Part shown: positions 1 through 8,172 of the stretch, in pieces
How positions within the stretch are numbered: the stretch's first letter is position 1
How the letters are laid out: each line of letters opens with the position of its first letter
Source of the DNA: Gemmatimonadaceae bacterium
GTDB taxonomy: Bacteria > Gemmatimonadota > Gemmatimonadetes > Gemmatimonadales > Gemmatimonadaceae
Assembly: GCA_025362035.1 (NCBI GenBank)
Contig: JANYIN010000007.1
Span: 1 to 64,000, forward strand
Length of the DNA stretch: 64,000 bases
Direction of reading: 5' to 3'
Position numbers and translations under genes: made by a program
Notes under the pieces: model-generated
What the model saw: only the letters and a program-made list of their open reading frames with translations
Database searches by the model: none
What the model was told of the DNA's origin: nothing

Positions 1-542
1 CCAATGCGCGGCATCTCGCGCGCATGACCGATGAAATACTGTCGTCCGCGCGACTGGAGGCCCAACCCGATGCAATCGCTTCGAAATGGGAGCCGATCGA
101 TGTCACGGCGCTCGCACGCGTAGTCGTCAACGCCGTGGAGCCCTTGGCGGTCTCCCGAGGCCTCTTCATCCGCCTCGAGACGCCCGACGCGCCGATCCGG
201 GCGATGACGGAAGGGACCAAGCTCCATCAGATCCTGTTCAATCTTCTCGGGAACGGGATCCGTTTTACGGATGCGGGCGGCGTCATTGTCAGAGTGCTGG
301 ACGGTGAGCGGCACATTCGCCTGGAGATCGAGGACACCGGCATCGGTATCGCACGCGAGCATCTCGATCGTGTTTTCGAGCGGTTCTGGCAGGCGGATCA
401 GACGTTGACGCGACGTCGCGGCGGAAGTGGACTTGGGTTGATGGTGTGTCGGGCGCTCGCGGAGTCGATTGGTGGGAGGATTGAAGTGGAGAGCGAGTTG
501 GGTCGAGGGAGTGTTTTTCGGGTGTACATTCCGCGGGTCTGA
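1..542 (+). CDS. Sensor histidine kinase, C-terminal part (cut by window edge)
   Basis: The reading frame is open back to the window start, so the ATG at 24 is internal. The codons before it read like the second helix of a HisKA dimerisation domain. After it comes a complete HATPase_c domain with an N-box (NLLGNGIRFTD, about residue 73 counted from the ATG at 24), a G1 box DTGIGI, an F-box region FERFWQAD and a G2 box GSGLGL. The phospho-accepting His and any sensor domain lie outside the window. The protein would autophosphorylate using ATP and pass phosphate to an unseen response regulator. Its QAD-LTRR stretch closely resembles the kinase remnant downstream, suggesting related neighbouring kinases. 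Confidence 0.85.
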   Translation, partial: NARHLARMTDEILSSARLEAQPDAIASKWEPIDVTALARVVVNAVEPLAVSRGLFIRLETPDAPIRAMTEGTKLHQILFNLLGNGIRFTDAGGVIVRVLDGERHIRLEIEDTGIGIAREHLDRVFERFWQADQTLTRRRGGSGLGLMVCRALAESIGGRIEVESELGRGSVFRVYIPRV

Positions 543-804
543 CCACCCGGCTCGGTACGCCTGGACCCACTTCGTCACCGTGACCACAACGTTCTATAAG
601 CCCCTGGAACGCATCTCTTCCGCTGCCGTCGATGTTTCCGCCTCCCATATGTCTCGCAGAACCAGACGGCCGAATACCGAGCCTACCGGAGGGCGCGGAA
701 GCATGATGCCCGCATTGTCCCCGATCATGCTAGAGCGCTTGTCTCTGCCGACTACCTCGACTGGTACTCGTCCGACGCTTCGCGGAGGCGCGCTTGACGT
801 TTGA
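543..804. other. Non-coding gap between kinase fragments
   Basis: No convincing gene is seen on either strand. The open frames here lack family motifs. This may be decayed sequence from the missing 5' half of the downstream kinase remnant. Confidence 0.4.
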
Positions 805-1437
805 CCCGCACCACACGACGGATCCGGCCGCCGGGCGCTCGCGCGCGTCCAGGCGAGCCAGCGGCACCTGCTCGGTCTCATCGCCGGGGTGCTCGACTAC
901 TCCCGGATCGAGGCGGGTGCGGTAACCTATCGGCTCGCGGACGTGCCGGTGGGCGAGGTGGTGGCGGAGGCGGAGATGCTCGTCGCGCCCCAGCTCCGAG
1001 CCAATGGGCTCGGCTACGCCTGGTCGGGCGCGCCGCCGGTGGCGCGCGTGCGGGCGGACCGCGAGAAGCTGCAGCAGATCCTGCTCAACCTGCTGGGCAA
1101 CGCGATCAAGTTCACGGCGCCGCGCGACGGCGTGCCCGGGCGCATCGAGGTCGCGTGCACGGTGGACCCGCCGGACGGCGGCGGGGGGGGCGGCGAGCGC
1201 GGGGTGGTGCACCTGCACGTGCGCGACACGGGCGCGGGGATCGCGGCGGAGCACCTCGAGCGCGTGTTCGACCCGTTCGTGCAGGCCGACCAGCGCCTGA
1301 CCCGGCGGCAGGACGGCGTGGGGCTCGGGCTGGCCATCAGCCGCGACCTGGCGCGCGGCATGGACGGCGACCTCACCGTCGAGAGCACACTCGGCGCGGG
1401 TAGCACGTTCACGCTCACCCTGCCGGCCGCCACTTGA
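805..1437 (+). pseudogene. Histidine kinase remnant (HisKA tail plus HATPase_c), 5'-truncated
   Basis: From 805 the frame reads as the end of a HisKA domain (HLLGLIAGVLDYSRIEAG) followed by a full HATPase_c domain with N-box LLNLLGNAIKF, G1 box DTGAGI and G2 box VGLGLAI. A TGA at 802-804 lies directly upstream in frame, and no H-box histidine or sensor domain is found before it. The first start codon in frame is GTG at 889, which would give an ATPase domain alone. The best reading is a 5'-truncated kinase left by deletion or recombination with the related kinase upstream. A stand-alone ATPase protein from GTG 889 is a less likely alternative. Confidence 0.6.
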
Positions 1438-1624
1438 CGGTGGTTTGGAGCACGCCGCTCGAATCGCGTAGTGTGTGCGCGGACCCACACGGTGGCATTG
1501 TCGCGAAATCCGGTGCCGGAATTAAAGCCCCCTGCTCAACTTTTCGAACGTCCTTGGGTCGCTGGCGCGGTCGCGCGAAACCTCTCATAGTGAATGAGAT
1601 TCGCAACCACTGGATGGAGCAGTC

Positions 1625-2263
1625 ATGGCCGTACGTCTCGATCTCAACATCTCGCTCGACGGGTTCGCCTCAGGCAATCAGACACCCGACAACCCGATGG
1701 GCGAGGACTGGTCGCCCCTGATGGCGGCCTACACCGCCACCCGCACCATGCGTGAGCGAGTGTTCAGGGACACTTCCGGTGCCGGCACCAGGGGCATGGA
1801 CGACAAACACGCCCGGGAGTACCTGGACGCGATTGGTGCAGAGATCCTCGGAGCGGGAATGTTCGGGTTTCACAGTTTCCCGGACGACCCGGACTGGCAG
1901 GGCTGGTGGGGCGATGAACCTCCGTTCCATTTCCCGGTGTTCGTGCTCACGCACCGCGCACCCAGACCGTCGCTACGGAAGTCCGACACGACGTTTCACT
2001 TCCTCTCCGTCTCGCCGGAGAAGGCTCTCGACCGAGCGGTTGACGCTGCTGGTGGGAAGGACGTTCGCATCGGCGGTGGAATCCGCGTGGCGCGCGATTT
2101 CCTCAAGGCTGGGCTGATTGATACGCTGCACGTCTGGATTGCGCCGATCATTCTCGGACGCGGTGTCCGCCTCTGGGACGATCTGCGCGGTCTCGAATCG
2201 GGATACGAGGTTACGAGCGAGACGTCCGAGAGCGGCACGATCCACGTGACCCTCAGTCGGTAA
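1625..2263 (+). CDS. Dihydrofolate-reductase-like (RibD C-terminal) family protein
   Basis: This 212-aa protein has the RibD_C/DHFR-like fold pattern. It opens with a beta strand and loop (LDLNISLDGFAS), and near residue 140 it has the glycine-rich nucleotide-binding segment VRIGGGIRVARDFLKAGLID followed by IAPIILGRGVRLWDD, typical of YwjB/YyaP-type proteins. Such proteins are predicted NAD(P)H-dependent reductases of mostly unknown substrate. It stands alone, 187 bases after the kinase remnant. The substrate cannot be assigned from sequence. Confidence 0.85.
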   Translation: MAVRLDLNISLDGFASGNQTPDNPMGEDWSPLMAAYTATRTMRERVFRDTSGAGTRGMDDKHAREYLDAIGAEILGAGMFGFHSFPDDPDWQGWWGDEPPFHFPVFVLTHRAPRPSLRKSDTTFHFLSVSPEKALDRAVDAAGGKDVRIGGGIRVARDFLKAGLIDTLHVWIAPIILGRGVRLWDDLRGLESGYEVTSETSESGTIHVTLSR

Positions 2264-2441
2264 TGTCGGTCTCGAGCACGCGCGCCAACGTCGCTACCGT
2301 CAAGTACCGGACGTGTGTCCCCGCGGAGAGCGCGGCCGGAGGACATCGGCTGCGTTCGCTATTGTCATGAGTAAGTGGCATGCTTAACTAATTAAAGATT
2401 GCGGTGACGTACGCCATTCAAATGGGGAGGGCGCTCGGATC

Positions 2442-3176
2442 ATGAAAAAGAAGTCACGTAAAGACGCGGTACCGAGAGCGCCTGTCATGCAGGAGCCCGA
2501 AGCGCTGCGGGTGTATGATTTTGGAAATGCGACCGTGCTGCTAACGCACCCGTCGATCAACATGCGTCAAACGGTTATCGGCTGTCTGACGGGTACATGG
2601 ACCGCGCGTGCGGCGTCTCGCGCGGAGTTCAAGATTGTCGCCGTAAATGCCATGCTCGTATTGCCGCATCTCGATGTTCAACTACCGGGAGCCAAGGCGC
2701 CCGAACGTATTCATCCTGGGCATGTGTCCCTGATTCTCGGCGGGTTCGAGGTGCCGGCCCCCTGGAACGAAGTGTTCGGCCCGATCAATCATGGCAAGGT
2801 CAACGCCAAGAGCCGGCTCTATAGTGCAGTTCTCGGAATGTACGCGCAGTTTTCCTTTGCACATCGAGCGGACGCCGGAGGGATGGGCGGCCACATGATG
2901 CTGGACCTCGATCCAGCGCCCATTGTGCTCAACACCTTTGGGACGATATTGGATGGCGGCGCCATGGTCGCAGGAGGCTCCGGCACCGTCGTCGGCGGCT
3001 GGATGCAGGGCGCCGTCATTGCGGCGAGCCGTTGCGATCCACCCCCACTGCCTGCTCCTGTGAAGTGCCGAGTATCGGACCCCACCGGCAGCGCGTACTG
3101 TGGACTTCCGAAAGGCCACCCACTGGACTCGGACGGAAAAGGGCATGCAAATCCGGCGACAGGAGAAACGTGGTGA
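2442..3176 (+). CDS. Unknown protein with C-terminal Cys/His motif
   Basis: A 244-aa protein I do not recognise. The N-terminus is basic (MKKKSRKD). The middle is rich in Gly and small hydrophobic residues (GGMGGHMM, then a GG-rich stretch near residues 175-195). The C-terminus carries a spaced pattern CRVSD-CGLPKGHP-GKGHAN that could bind zinc. The gene and its upstream leader look less GC-rich than their neighbours, hinting at transfer. It is flanked by unrelated genes, 3 kb upstream of the injection-system run. No function is assigned. Confidence 0.6.
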   Translation: MKKKSRKDAVPRAPVMQEPEALRVYDFGNATVLLTHPSINMRQTVIGCLTGTWTARAASRAEFKIVAVNAMLVLPHLDVQLPGAKAPERIHPGHVSLILGGFEVPAPWNEVFGPINHGKVNAKSRLYSAVLGMYAQFSFAHRADAGGMGGHMMLDLDPAPIVLNTFGTILDGGAMVAGGSGTVVGGWMQGAVIAASRCDPPPLPAPVKCRVSDPTGSAYCGLPKGHPLDSDGKGHANPATGETW

Positions 3177-3248
3177 CTCATTTGACTACCCCAAATCCAA
3201 AGCGGACTGGATACGCTCATCTGCATCAACCCCTCCTGCGCGTCGAGA

Positions 3249-3800
3249 TCACCAGCCCTCGGAACCTGGTTCACCCTTGAATGGCCCGACGATTTCAGGA
3301 GTGACCCACCCGCCATAAAACCGGCCGGGCTGCGCGACGACTGACACCGATGCGACAGAACACTCAACCAGGGCTGGGTAGAAGGAAAAGTAGCCTCCGA
3401 TGCGTTCGTACCCGGGCAGGGGATTGGCGTACATCCACGCGGCGGCGCTGACCCGACGGCCGGGAGCTATCACCGACCAGTAGTGAGCCGCACCCTTCCA
3501 CTCGCAATGCGAGACGCCACCCTCCATCTGGAGGAACTCCATTCGGACGTCATCGGGTGGCACATAGAACGCGGGAGGGCTCGCGGTTTCCAGCAGACGC
3601 ACAGTGCGTGTGGAGCGTACGATTTCCTGTTCGCCAACGCGGACAATCACCTCACGGACATCCGATTCGATTCTCGGCGGCCGCGGATAATCCCACACGG
3701 ATTCCTGCCCTGGCTGAGGTACTACCGCGAAGGGTGGACGTTCCTGCCCACGATACCGCCACATCGATTGCGCACGCAGCGCCCATTCAGGGATTGTCAC
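3249..3800 (-). CDS. DUF427 domain protein
   Basis: A 183-aa protein with DUF427 hallmarks: WDYPRPPRIE near residue 37, a central run that includes HCEWKG and AAWMYANPLPG, and the C-terminal segment RFYGGWVTPEIVGPFKG. The biochemical role of DUF427 is not established. Its start overlaps the stop of the upstream DUF2156 gene by four bases (ATGA type), so the two are translationally coupled. Confidence 0.85.
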   Translation of the reverse strand: MTIPEWALRAQSMWRYRGQERPPFAVVPQPGQESVWDYPRPPRIESDVREVIVRVGEQEIVRSTRTVRLLETASPPAFYVPPDDVRMEFLQMEGGVSHCEWKGAAHYWSVIAPGRRVSAAAWMYANPLPGYERIGGYFSFYPALVECSVASVSVVAQPGRFYGGWVTPEIVGPFKGEPGSEGW

Positions 3801-4876
3801 AACCCGAGCCAGCGGACTTCCTGCCGGATGCCTTTACCCACGGCGCGCAGCACGAGCCACACTGGCGACCCATCCGAAAACGCACCGGCAATGGCGCGAA
3901 GTGCACGCGGCGGAAACGAGCGCCGGTTCGCGAGCGCGACGATCTCCTCCCATTCATGTGGCTCGAACTTGGCCTTGAACCGATCGAGGCCTTCGAAATT
4001 GTAGAAGCGCCGGCCGTGTGCTCGCGCGACGTAGAGGACGACGCGAAGCCATGGCGCCATGCGTCGACGGTCGAAGCGTGAATGGCGCGAGAGGGGGGCC
4101 AACCCGAGTGTGACGTATTGCGCGCCGCTCGCCCCGAGCGCACGCATCGTGGCATCGACGAGCAGCTCTGCGGTGCCGTTCACGGCCGCTCGGCCACGAA
4201 TGATCTGCTCCACGAGCCAGCCGTTGCGCGCTGGCACGGGCGACGCCACGAGAAATGCGATCACGGCGCCCGCGCGCTCCGCGGCAAAGATCCTCCGGTC
4301 GTCGAGATGGCCCAGTGTGTCCGGCTCGACGAGGAAGTGCAGTGGAGGCAACGGGCGATCCTCGAGCCACTCGGCAAGACACCGGCGCAGATCCGTGCTC
4401 TGCTCCACTTGTGACGCGCTCCACTCACACACGGCCACACCCTTGTTCCGCGCGCGATTCAACTGCGCACGCAGGGACGCCTTGCTCGCGATGATCTCCG
4501 GCCACGCGGCGGGATTCCAACTGGGCTGCGCTCCGAGGCTTGCGGTGCTCCATCCGTTCGTAGCTCCCAGGTGCTCCTCGAGCCGATCACCCGCGCCGAA
4601 GTAGCAGACGCGATGAAGGTGTCGCTCGGCATCGTCGTTGAATTCGCGAACGACGTCCGGCAGGCGCTCTGGAGCGCAGACGGGAGCGCCTGCCACGACG
4701 CGCGTACCCACCGAAAGCACGTAGCCGACGAGCGCATCGCCTTTCGCGGAAAACCAGTGGGTGAGCCCTGGGTTCAGTACCTGGTAGGCAGTGGCATTCC
4801 ATCCATGCTCGAGCACGAGTGCACGCGCACGGACAAAGTCGGTGGACCGGTCCGGCGGCAGGGAAGCGTTGCTCAC
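3797..4876 (-). CDS. DUF2156 (MprF C-terminal-like) GNAT-fold protein
   Basis: This 359-aa protein matches the soluble C-terminal domain of phosphatidylglycerol lysyltransferase MprF (DUF2156). Seen are the opening LNPGLTHWFS segment, VGYVLSVGTRVVAGAPVCA, the LRAQLNRARNKGV helix and the late FYNFEGLDRFKAKFEPHEW stretch. MprF proteins move an aminoacyl group from tRNA to a lipid. This protein lacks the N-terminal flippase membrane domain, so it would be a stand-alone transferase of unknown acceptor. It is the first gene of a coupled pair with the DUF427 gene. Confidence 0.85.
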   Translation of the reverse strand: MSNASLPPDRSTDFVRARALVLEHGWNATAYQVLNPGLTHWFSAKGDALVGYVLSVGTRVVAGAPVCAPERLPDVVREFNDDAERHLHRVCYFGAGDRLEEHLGATNGWSTASLGAQPSWNPAAWPEIIASKASLRAQLNRARNKGVAVCEWSASQVEQSTDLRRCLAEWLEDRPLPPLHFLVEPDTLGHLDDRRIFAAERAGAVIAFLVASPVPARNGWLVEQIIRGRAAVNGTAELLVDATMRALGASGAQYVTLGLAPLSRHSRFDRRRMAPWLRVVLYVARAHGRRFYNFEGLDRFKAKFEPHEWEEIVALANRRSFPPRALRAIAGAFSDGSPVWLVLRAVGKGIRQEVRWLGL

Positions 4877-5276
4877 ACCTCAAGTCTAAAACGGTGGTCG
4901 CGCCGACACCGGCGGCGTGCGCGCGGGGGCGAAAGGAAGCTCTGGTGCTACGATGTCCATACGGGTGCTGGGACGACGCGTGAGAGGACGGCCCGCCCGA
5001 AAGGTCCAGCCTTTGTTGCCGGGAGTCCGGAAGGCAGGCGCTCGCGACCGCTGTGAGTTGCCGTGCAACGACTTAGCGCATAGCAGCCTGAACAACCTCA
5101 GCAAGTAACGAACGCGCGTGGCTCTGTCACGCGCAGATGTTTGCCTTGACCCATCCGATTGGTCCAGTCAAGTTGCCAATCCCGGCGCGCAGCGAACTGC
5201 GCCCAGGATAGCGGCACGGCGCGAAGGTGCGGCGTTGCGCGACACAAGGTCGGCAATCAGCTGCTGGGGCTGTCGC
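4877..5276. other. Intergenic region before the LuxR-type regulator
   Basis: About 400 bases between a minus-strand operon start and the plus-strand regulator. I see no convincing gene. A frame in phase with the regulator is open from 5118, but the extra 53 residues show no domain, so the region is taken as a divergent promoter and leader. Confidence 0.4.
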
Positions 5277-6029
5277 ATGAGAAATTCGCTCGAGGGGGAT
5301 CGCGACACTGGCTTCAGTGCGCTCCAGCCCCAGCGCCCAGCGGATGCGCGAACCGACGTCATCGACGCAGTGATCGTCAGCGACGTTCGACTGTATCGTG
5401 AGGGGCTCGCGCTCGGACTGGATGGACGCGGGGACGTGCGTATCGCGGGCGCGGCGGAGACGTTGGACGCCGCATGTGCACTGCTTGCAGGTGCTCGTGC
5501 ATCGGTCGTCATTCTCGACACGGGAATGCCCAAGGCTCTGGACCTCGCCCGCCACCTGCTGCGTGCAGTGCCTTCGGTGCGGATCGTCGCGGTCGCAGTG
5601 GCCGACGAGAGCGGTGATGTCATCGCATGCGCGGAGGCGGGACTATCGGGCTACGTGTTGCGCGACGGCTCGATGGCCGACGTCGCGGCGGCGATTCGCG
5701 ACGCGATGCTCGACGAGCTGCACTGTTCCCCGCGCGTCTCGGCAACCCTGTTCAAGCGGCTGTCCACGGCAACCTCGACCGTGACCGAGGATCCACGCGC
5801 GCTGCTCACGCCGCGTGAAGAGGAAGTGGTGGCACTCGTCGACCGGGGACTGTCGAACAAGCAGATCGGGCAGCGACTGCGCATCGGGACGGCGACGGTG
5901 AAGAATCACGTGCACAACATCCTGGAGAAGCTTCAGGTGACGCGACGCGCGGAAGCCGCAGCGCAGATGCGCTCGGCGCGGCAGTCGATGCCGCGCGGGA
6001 GGTCGCTCCCGCGACCGTCCGCCACCTGA
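5277..6029 (+). CDS. LuxR/NarL-type response regulator
   Basis: Starting at the ATG at 5277 gives 250 aa; a start at 5118 would add 53 featureless residues. Residues about 25-140 form a receiver domain with the phospho-acceptor Asp in VVILDTGMP. Two usual features are altered: the N-terminal acidic pair is only one Asp (VIVSDVRLYREG), and the conserved Lys in the GY-KD motif is Arg (GYVLRDGS). The C-terminus is a GerE/LuxR helix-turn-helix (LTPREEEVVALVDRGLSNKQ, then IGTATVKNHVHNILEKL). It lies directly upstream of the injection-system genes and is a natural candidate for their regulator. Its partner kinase is not identifiable here. Confidence 0.85.
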   Translation: MRNSLEGDRDTGFSALQPQRPADARTDVIDAVIVSDVRLYREGLALGLDGRGDVRIAGAAETLDAACALLAGARASVVILDTGMPKALDLARHLLRAVPSVRIVAVAVADESGDVIACAEAGLSGYVLRDGSMADVAAAIRDAMLDELHCSPRVSATLFKRLSTATSTVTEDPRALLTPREEEVVALVDRGLSNKQIGQRLRIGTATVKNHVHNILEKLQVTRRAEAAAQMRSARQSMPRGRSLPRPSAT

Positions 6030-6079
6030 CCGACGCTCCCCATCGTCTGCGGAAGCGTCCGGATACGACGGATGTAGTA

Positions 6080-6110
6080 CATGGATCTCACGTGTACCAT
6101 GAGATCCATG
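6080..6110. promoter_or_regulatory. 31-bp perfect inverted repeat upstream of the eCIS genes
   Basis: Two 11-base arms, CATGGATCTCA and TGAGATCCATG, are perfect inverted copies separated by nine bases. A second overlapping dyad (GTACA...TGTAC) shares the left arm. It lies between the LuxR-type regulator stop and the first small gene of the injection-system run. There is no T-tract, so an operator is more likely than a terminator. Binding by the upstream regulator is an inference. Confidence 0.5.
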
Positions 6111-6182
6111 CCTCCCTGGATCCGCGACTGCATCTCATTTCGCCCACACGATTCATTGGCGACGACGCGCACCCGTTGAAGA

Positions 6183-6581
6183 ATGTGGGAGACGCGTCGG
6201 AGACTCTCATTGCATCGCACTCGAGTCGTGATCACCAGGATGCCCCGGCTACTGCACGACATCGTCCACGCCATTCTCGCCACGCAGCCAGACATCCAGC
6301 TCGCGGCTGAGCCGCACGGCGTGCCGGCGAACGAGATGGCGCGACTGGACGCGCTCGACCACGCAGATGTCGCCATCGTGTCGGCGTCGGAGATGGAGAA
6401 CGTCGACTACGACGCGCTGCTCTACGCGCATCCTCGGCTCAGGCTCGTGGCCATAGCGGGAGATGGAAAGGGAGGCGCGGTGTATGAGCTACTTCCCTCG
6501 CGCGTGGCGCTCGGTGAATTCTCGCCCGAGGTGTTGGTGGACGCGATTCGCAGCAAGGCGATGAGCGGGAGGCTGGTGTAA
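6183..6581 (+). CDS. Degenerate receiver-like small protein preceding the eCIS operon
   Basis: A 132-aa protein at most. A TTG at 6210 preceded by GGAGA may be the true start, giving 123 aa. The pattern resembles a receiver fold: a first strand VVITRMPRLLHDIV, a central strand ending DVAIVSASEM where an Asp-X-Met-Pro motif would sit, and a last strand LRLVAIAGDGKGGAVYELLP. The phosphorylation site is not preserved. Its stop directly abuts the ATG of the DUF4255 gene, so it is probably co-transcribed with the injection-system genes. A regulatory or chaperone role is possible but unproven. Confidence 0.6.
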   Translation: MWETRRRLSLHRTRVVITRMPRLLHDIVHAILATQPDIQLAAEPHGVPANEMARLDALDHADVAIVSASEMENVDYDALLYAHPRLRLVAIAGDGKGGAVYELLPSRVALGEFSPEVLVDAIRSKAMSGRLV

Positions 6582-7184
6582 ATGGCCGACTTCACCGCCA
6601 TCGCATCGGTGGGAAAGAGCCTCGAGCGCTTCCTATCGTGGTGCTTCACGGATCCGCTGATGCCCGTGCCAGTGCCGGGGTTTACGACGAAGGCCGTACT
6701 GGCGCGCACGGAGGACTTCGACGGTGCCGGCGGTGGCCAGCTGTCGCCACCATGTCTCTCCATCTTCCTCTATCGCGTGGACTTCAACAAGACGATGCGC
6801 GCCGCGTGGTCCGCGGTCGGCAGCCACGATGGCTTCGGCCACCTTCCGCTCGACCTGCACTACATGCTCACACCCTGGGCGAGCGATCCGGAGCTCGAGC
6901 ACCGGATCATCGGACGCACGATGCAGTGTCTCGAGACGACGCCCATCCTGAGCGGGCCTCTGCTCACGCCGGGCGGCAGTTGGGCGCCACACGAAGGGGT
7001 GCAGGTGGTTCTCGAGGACGTGCCGACCGAATGGATCATGCGCACGTTCGACTCGCTGCCCACGGACTTCAAGCTCAGCATACCCTATTGCGCGCGCATC
7101 ACGCGCATCGACAGCCGCCAGCGCTTCGCCGCGCCTGATGCGACCACGGTCGTGGCTGGCCTGGTGCCGAGTGCGGTATCGTGA
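6582..7184 (+). CDS. eCIS tail terminator, DUF4255 (Pvc16/Afp16-like)
   Basis: This 200-aa protein shows the DUF4255 (Pvc16 N-terminal) pattern: an opening helix, the strand PCLSIFLYRVDFNKTMRAAW, then LPLDLHYMLTPWASDPELEHRIIGRTMQCLE. In Afp and PVC particles this protein caps the tube and sheath and sets particle termination. The gene begins at the base after the stop of the small receiver-like gene and is the first recognisable structural gene of the cluster. In PVC loci the equivalent gene is at the far end, so gene order here is different. Confidence 0.88.
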   Translation: MADFTAIASVGKSLERFLSWCFTDPLMPVPVPGFTTKAVLARTEDFDGAGGGQLSPPCLSIFLYRVDFNKTMRAAWSAVGSHDGFGHLPLDLHYMLTPWASDPELEHRIIGRTMQCLETTPILSGPLLTPGGSWAPHEGVQVVLEDVPTEWIMRTFDSLPTDFKLSIPYCARITRIDSRQRFAAPDATTVVAGLVPSAVS

Positions 7185-7197
7185 GGCGCGACGGACG

Positions 7198-8106
7198 ATG
7201 AACGCGCTGCTGCCCAGCCGATTCGTGGAGGCGTTCACCCGTCTGCTGCTCGGCGTTGAGCCGATGGACGCGACGCGCCTGCAACGCATCACACAGGCAC
7301 TGGAGATGCGCATCGAGCCAAAGGCGTGGGTGGACCCGCTGACGGACGAGCAGCAGCGGCACCTGCGCACGTACATCGACTCGCGACGTCCGTTGAGCTA
7401 CGGGTGGAAGCGTGTGAGCCGGCATGCAAGTGGCCGGCACGCGCTGAGCTACGGCAAGGGGCAAGGCACTTTCGTCGATGTGCGCGTGCTCGACCCCTCG
7501 GAGCGCATTGTACCGAGACGGCTTCGCATTCCACTGGTGTCCCTCGGCGCGCCGGAGGACCTGGGGTTGCTGGATGCATTGCCCGTGAGCCAGCGGCAGC
7601 GGACGCCGTTCTTCTATCCCGGCGCGGCCTACGACGTCAGCGAGCGCGTGACCGGGCTGCGCGGACGAGTGGTGGTGAGCGATGGCGCGCTGCCGCCCAC
7701 GTTCGTGCCTGTGCGGTGGCCGCGCATCGAAGCGCGATTGTCACGCGGCGCCACACCATTCGCGTGGGCGCACGGTGACCAGCACGGGGAGTTCCTGCTG
7801 GTGCTGCCGCCGGAAGCCATCGCCGCGCCCGCGGTGCAGATGCCGCGCACGCTGGCGCTCGACATCACGGCATACGGTCGCGTCGGGTTGCCTGCCGTGG
7901 TCCCGCCGGTGCTGGTCCGGCGCGCGGATCCGTTCTGGGACCTGCCACTCGAGCTGCTCGACGTTCCGGGCACTCCCGCGACGGCCGACCCCGTGGCGTT
8001 GGGCCGAGCGATTCCGACCGACTACACGTCGTCGGTGATGCAGCCGGTGACGTTCACGTACTCGCAGATCATCAGCAGCGGCGTTCCGCCGTTCGTGCTC
8101 ACCTAG
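7198..8106 (+). CDS. Unknown eCIS-cluster protein
   Basis: The frame is open from GTG 7138, but ATG 7198 avoids overlap with the terminator gene and gives 302 aa (MNALLPSRFVEAF). The protein looks like a mixture of beta strands: VDVRVLDPSERIVPRRLRIPL, a region with TGLRGRVVVSDGALPPTFVPVRWPRIEARL, and a strand-rich end with ALDITAYGRVG. The TGLRGRVVVSDG part reads like a carboxypeptidase-regulatory-type beta sandwich. I cannot assign a function. Its position between tail terminator and sheath suggests a structural or assembly role. Confidence 0.65.
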   Translation: MNALLPSRFVEAFTRLLLGVEPMDATRLQRITQALEMRIEPKAWVDPLTDEQQRHLRTYIDSRRPLSYGWKRVSRHASGRHALSYGKGQGTFVDVRVLDPSERIVPRRLRIPLVSLGAPEDLGLLDALPVSQRQRTPFFYPGAAYDVSERVTGLRGRVVVSDGALPPTFVPVRWPRIEARLSRGATPFAWAHGDQHGEFLLVLPPEAIAAPAVQMPRTLALDITAYGRVGLPAVVPPVLVRRADPFWDLPLELLDVPGTPATADPVALGRAIPTDYTSSVMQPVTFTYSQIISSGVPPFVLT

Positions 8107-8172
8107 CTCGCCCGCCCGTACTTCTCGCTCGGTAAATCACCAGCGCACGCACGCGCCATCAGGAGCAGTCCA

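Noticed and set aside
2442-3176. PAAR-type spike tip for the eCIS
   Set aside because: It has GG-rich stretches but not the PAAR repeat pattern, and lies outside the cluster.
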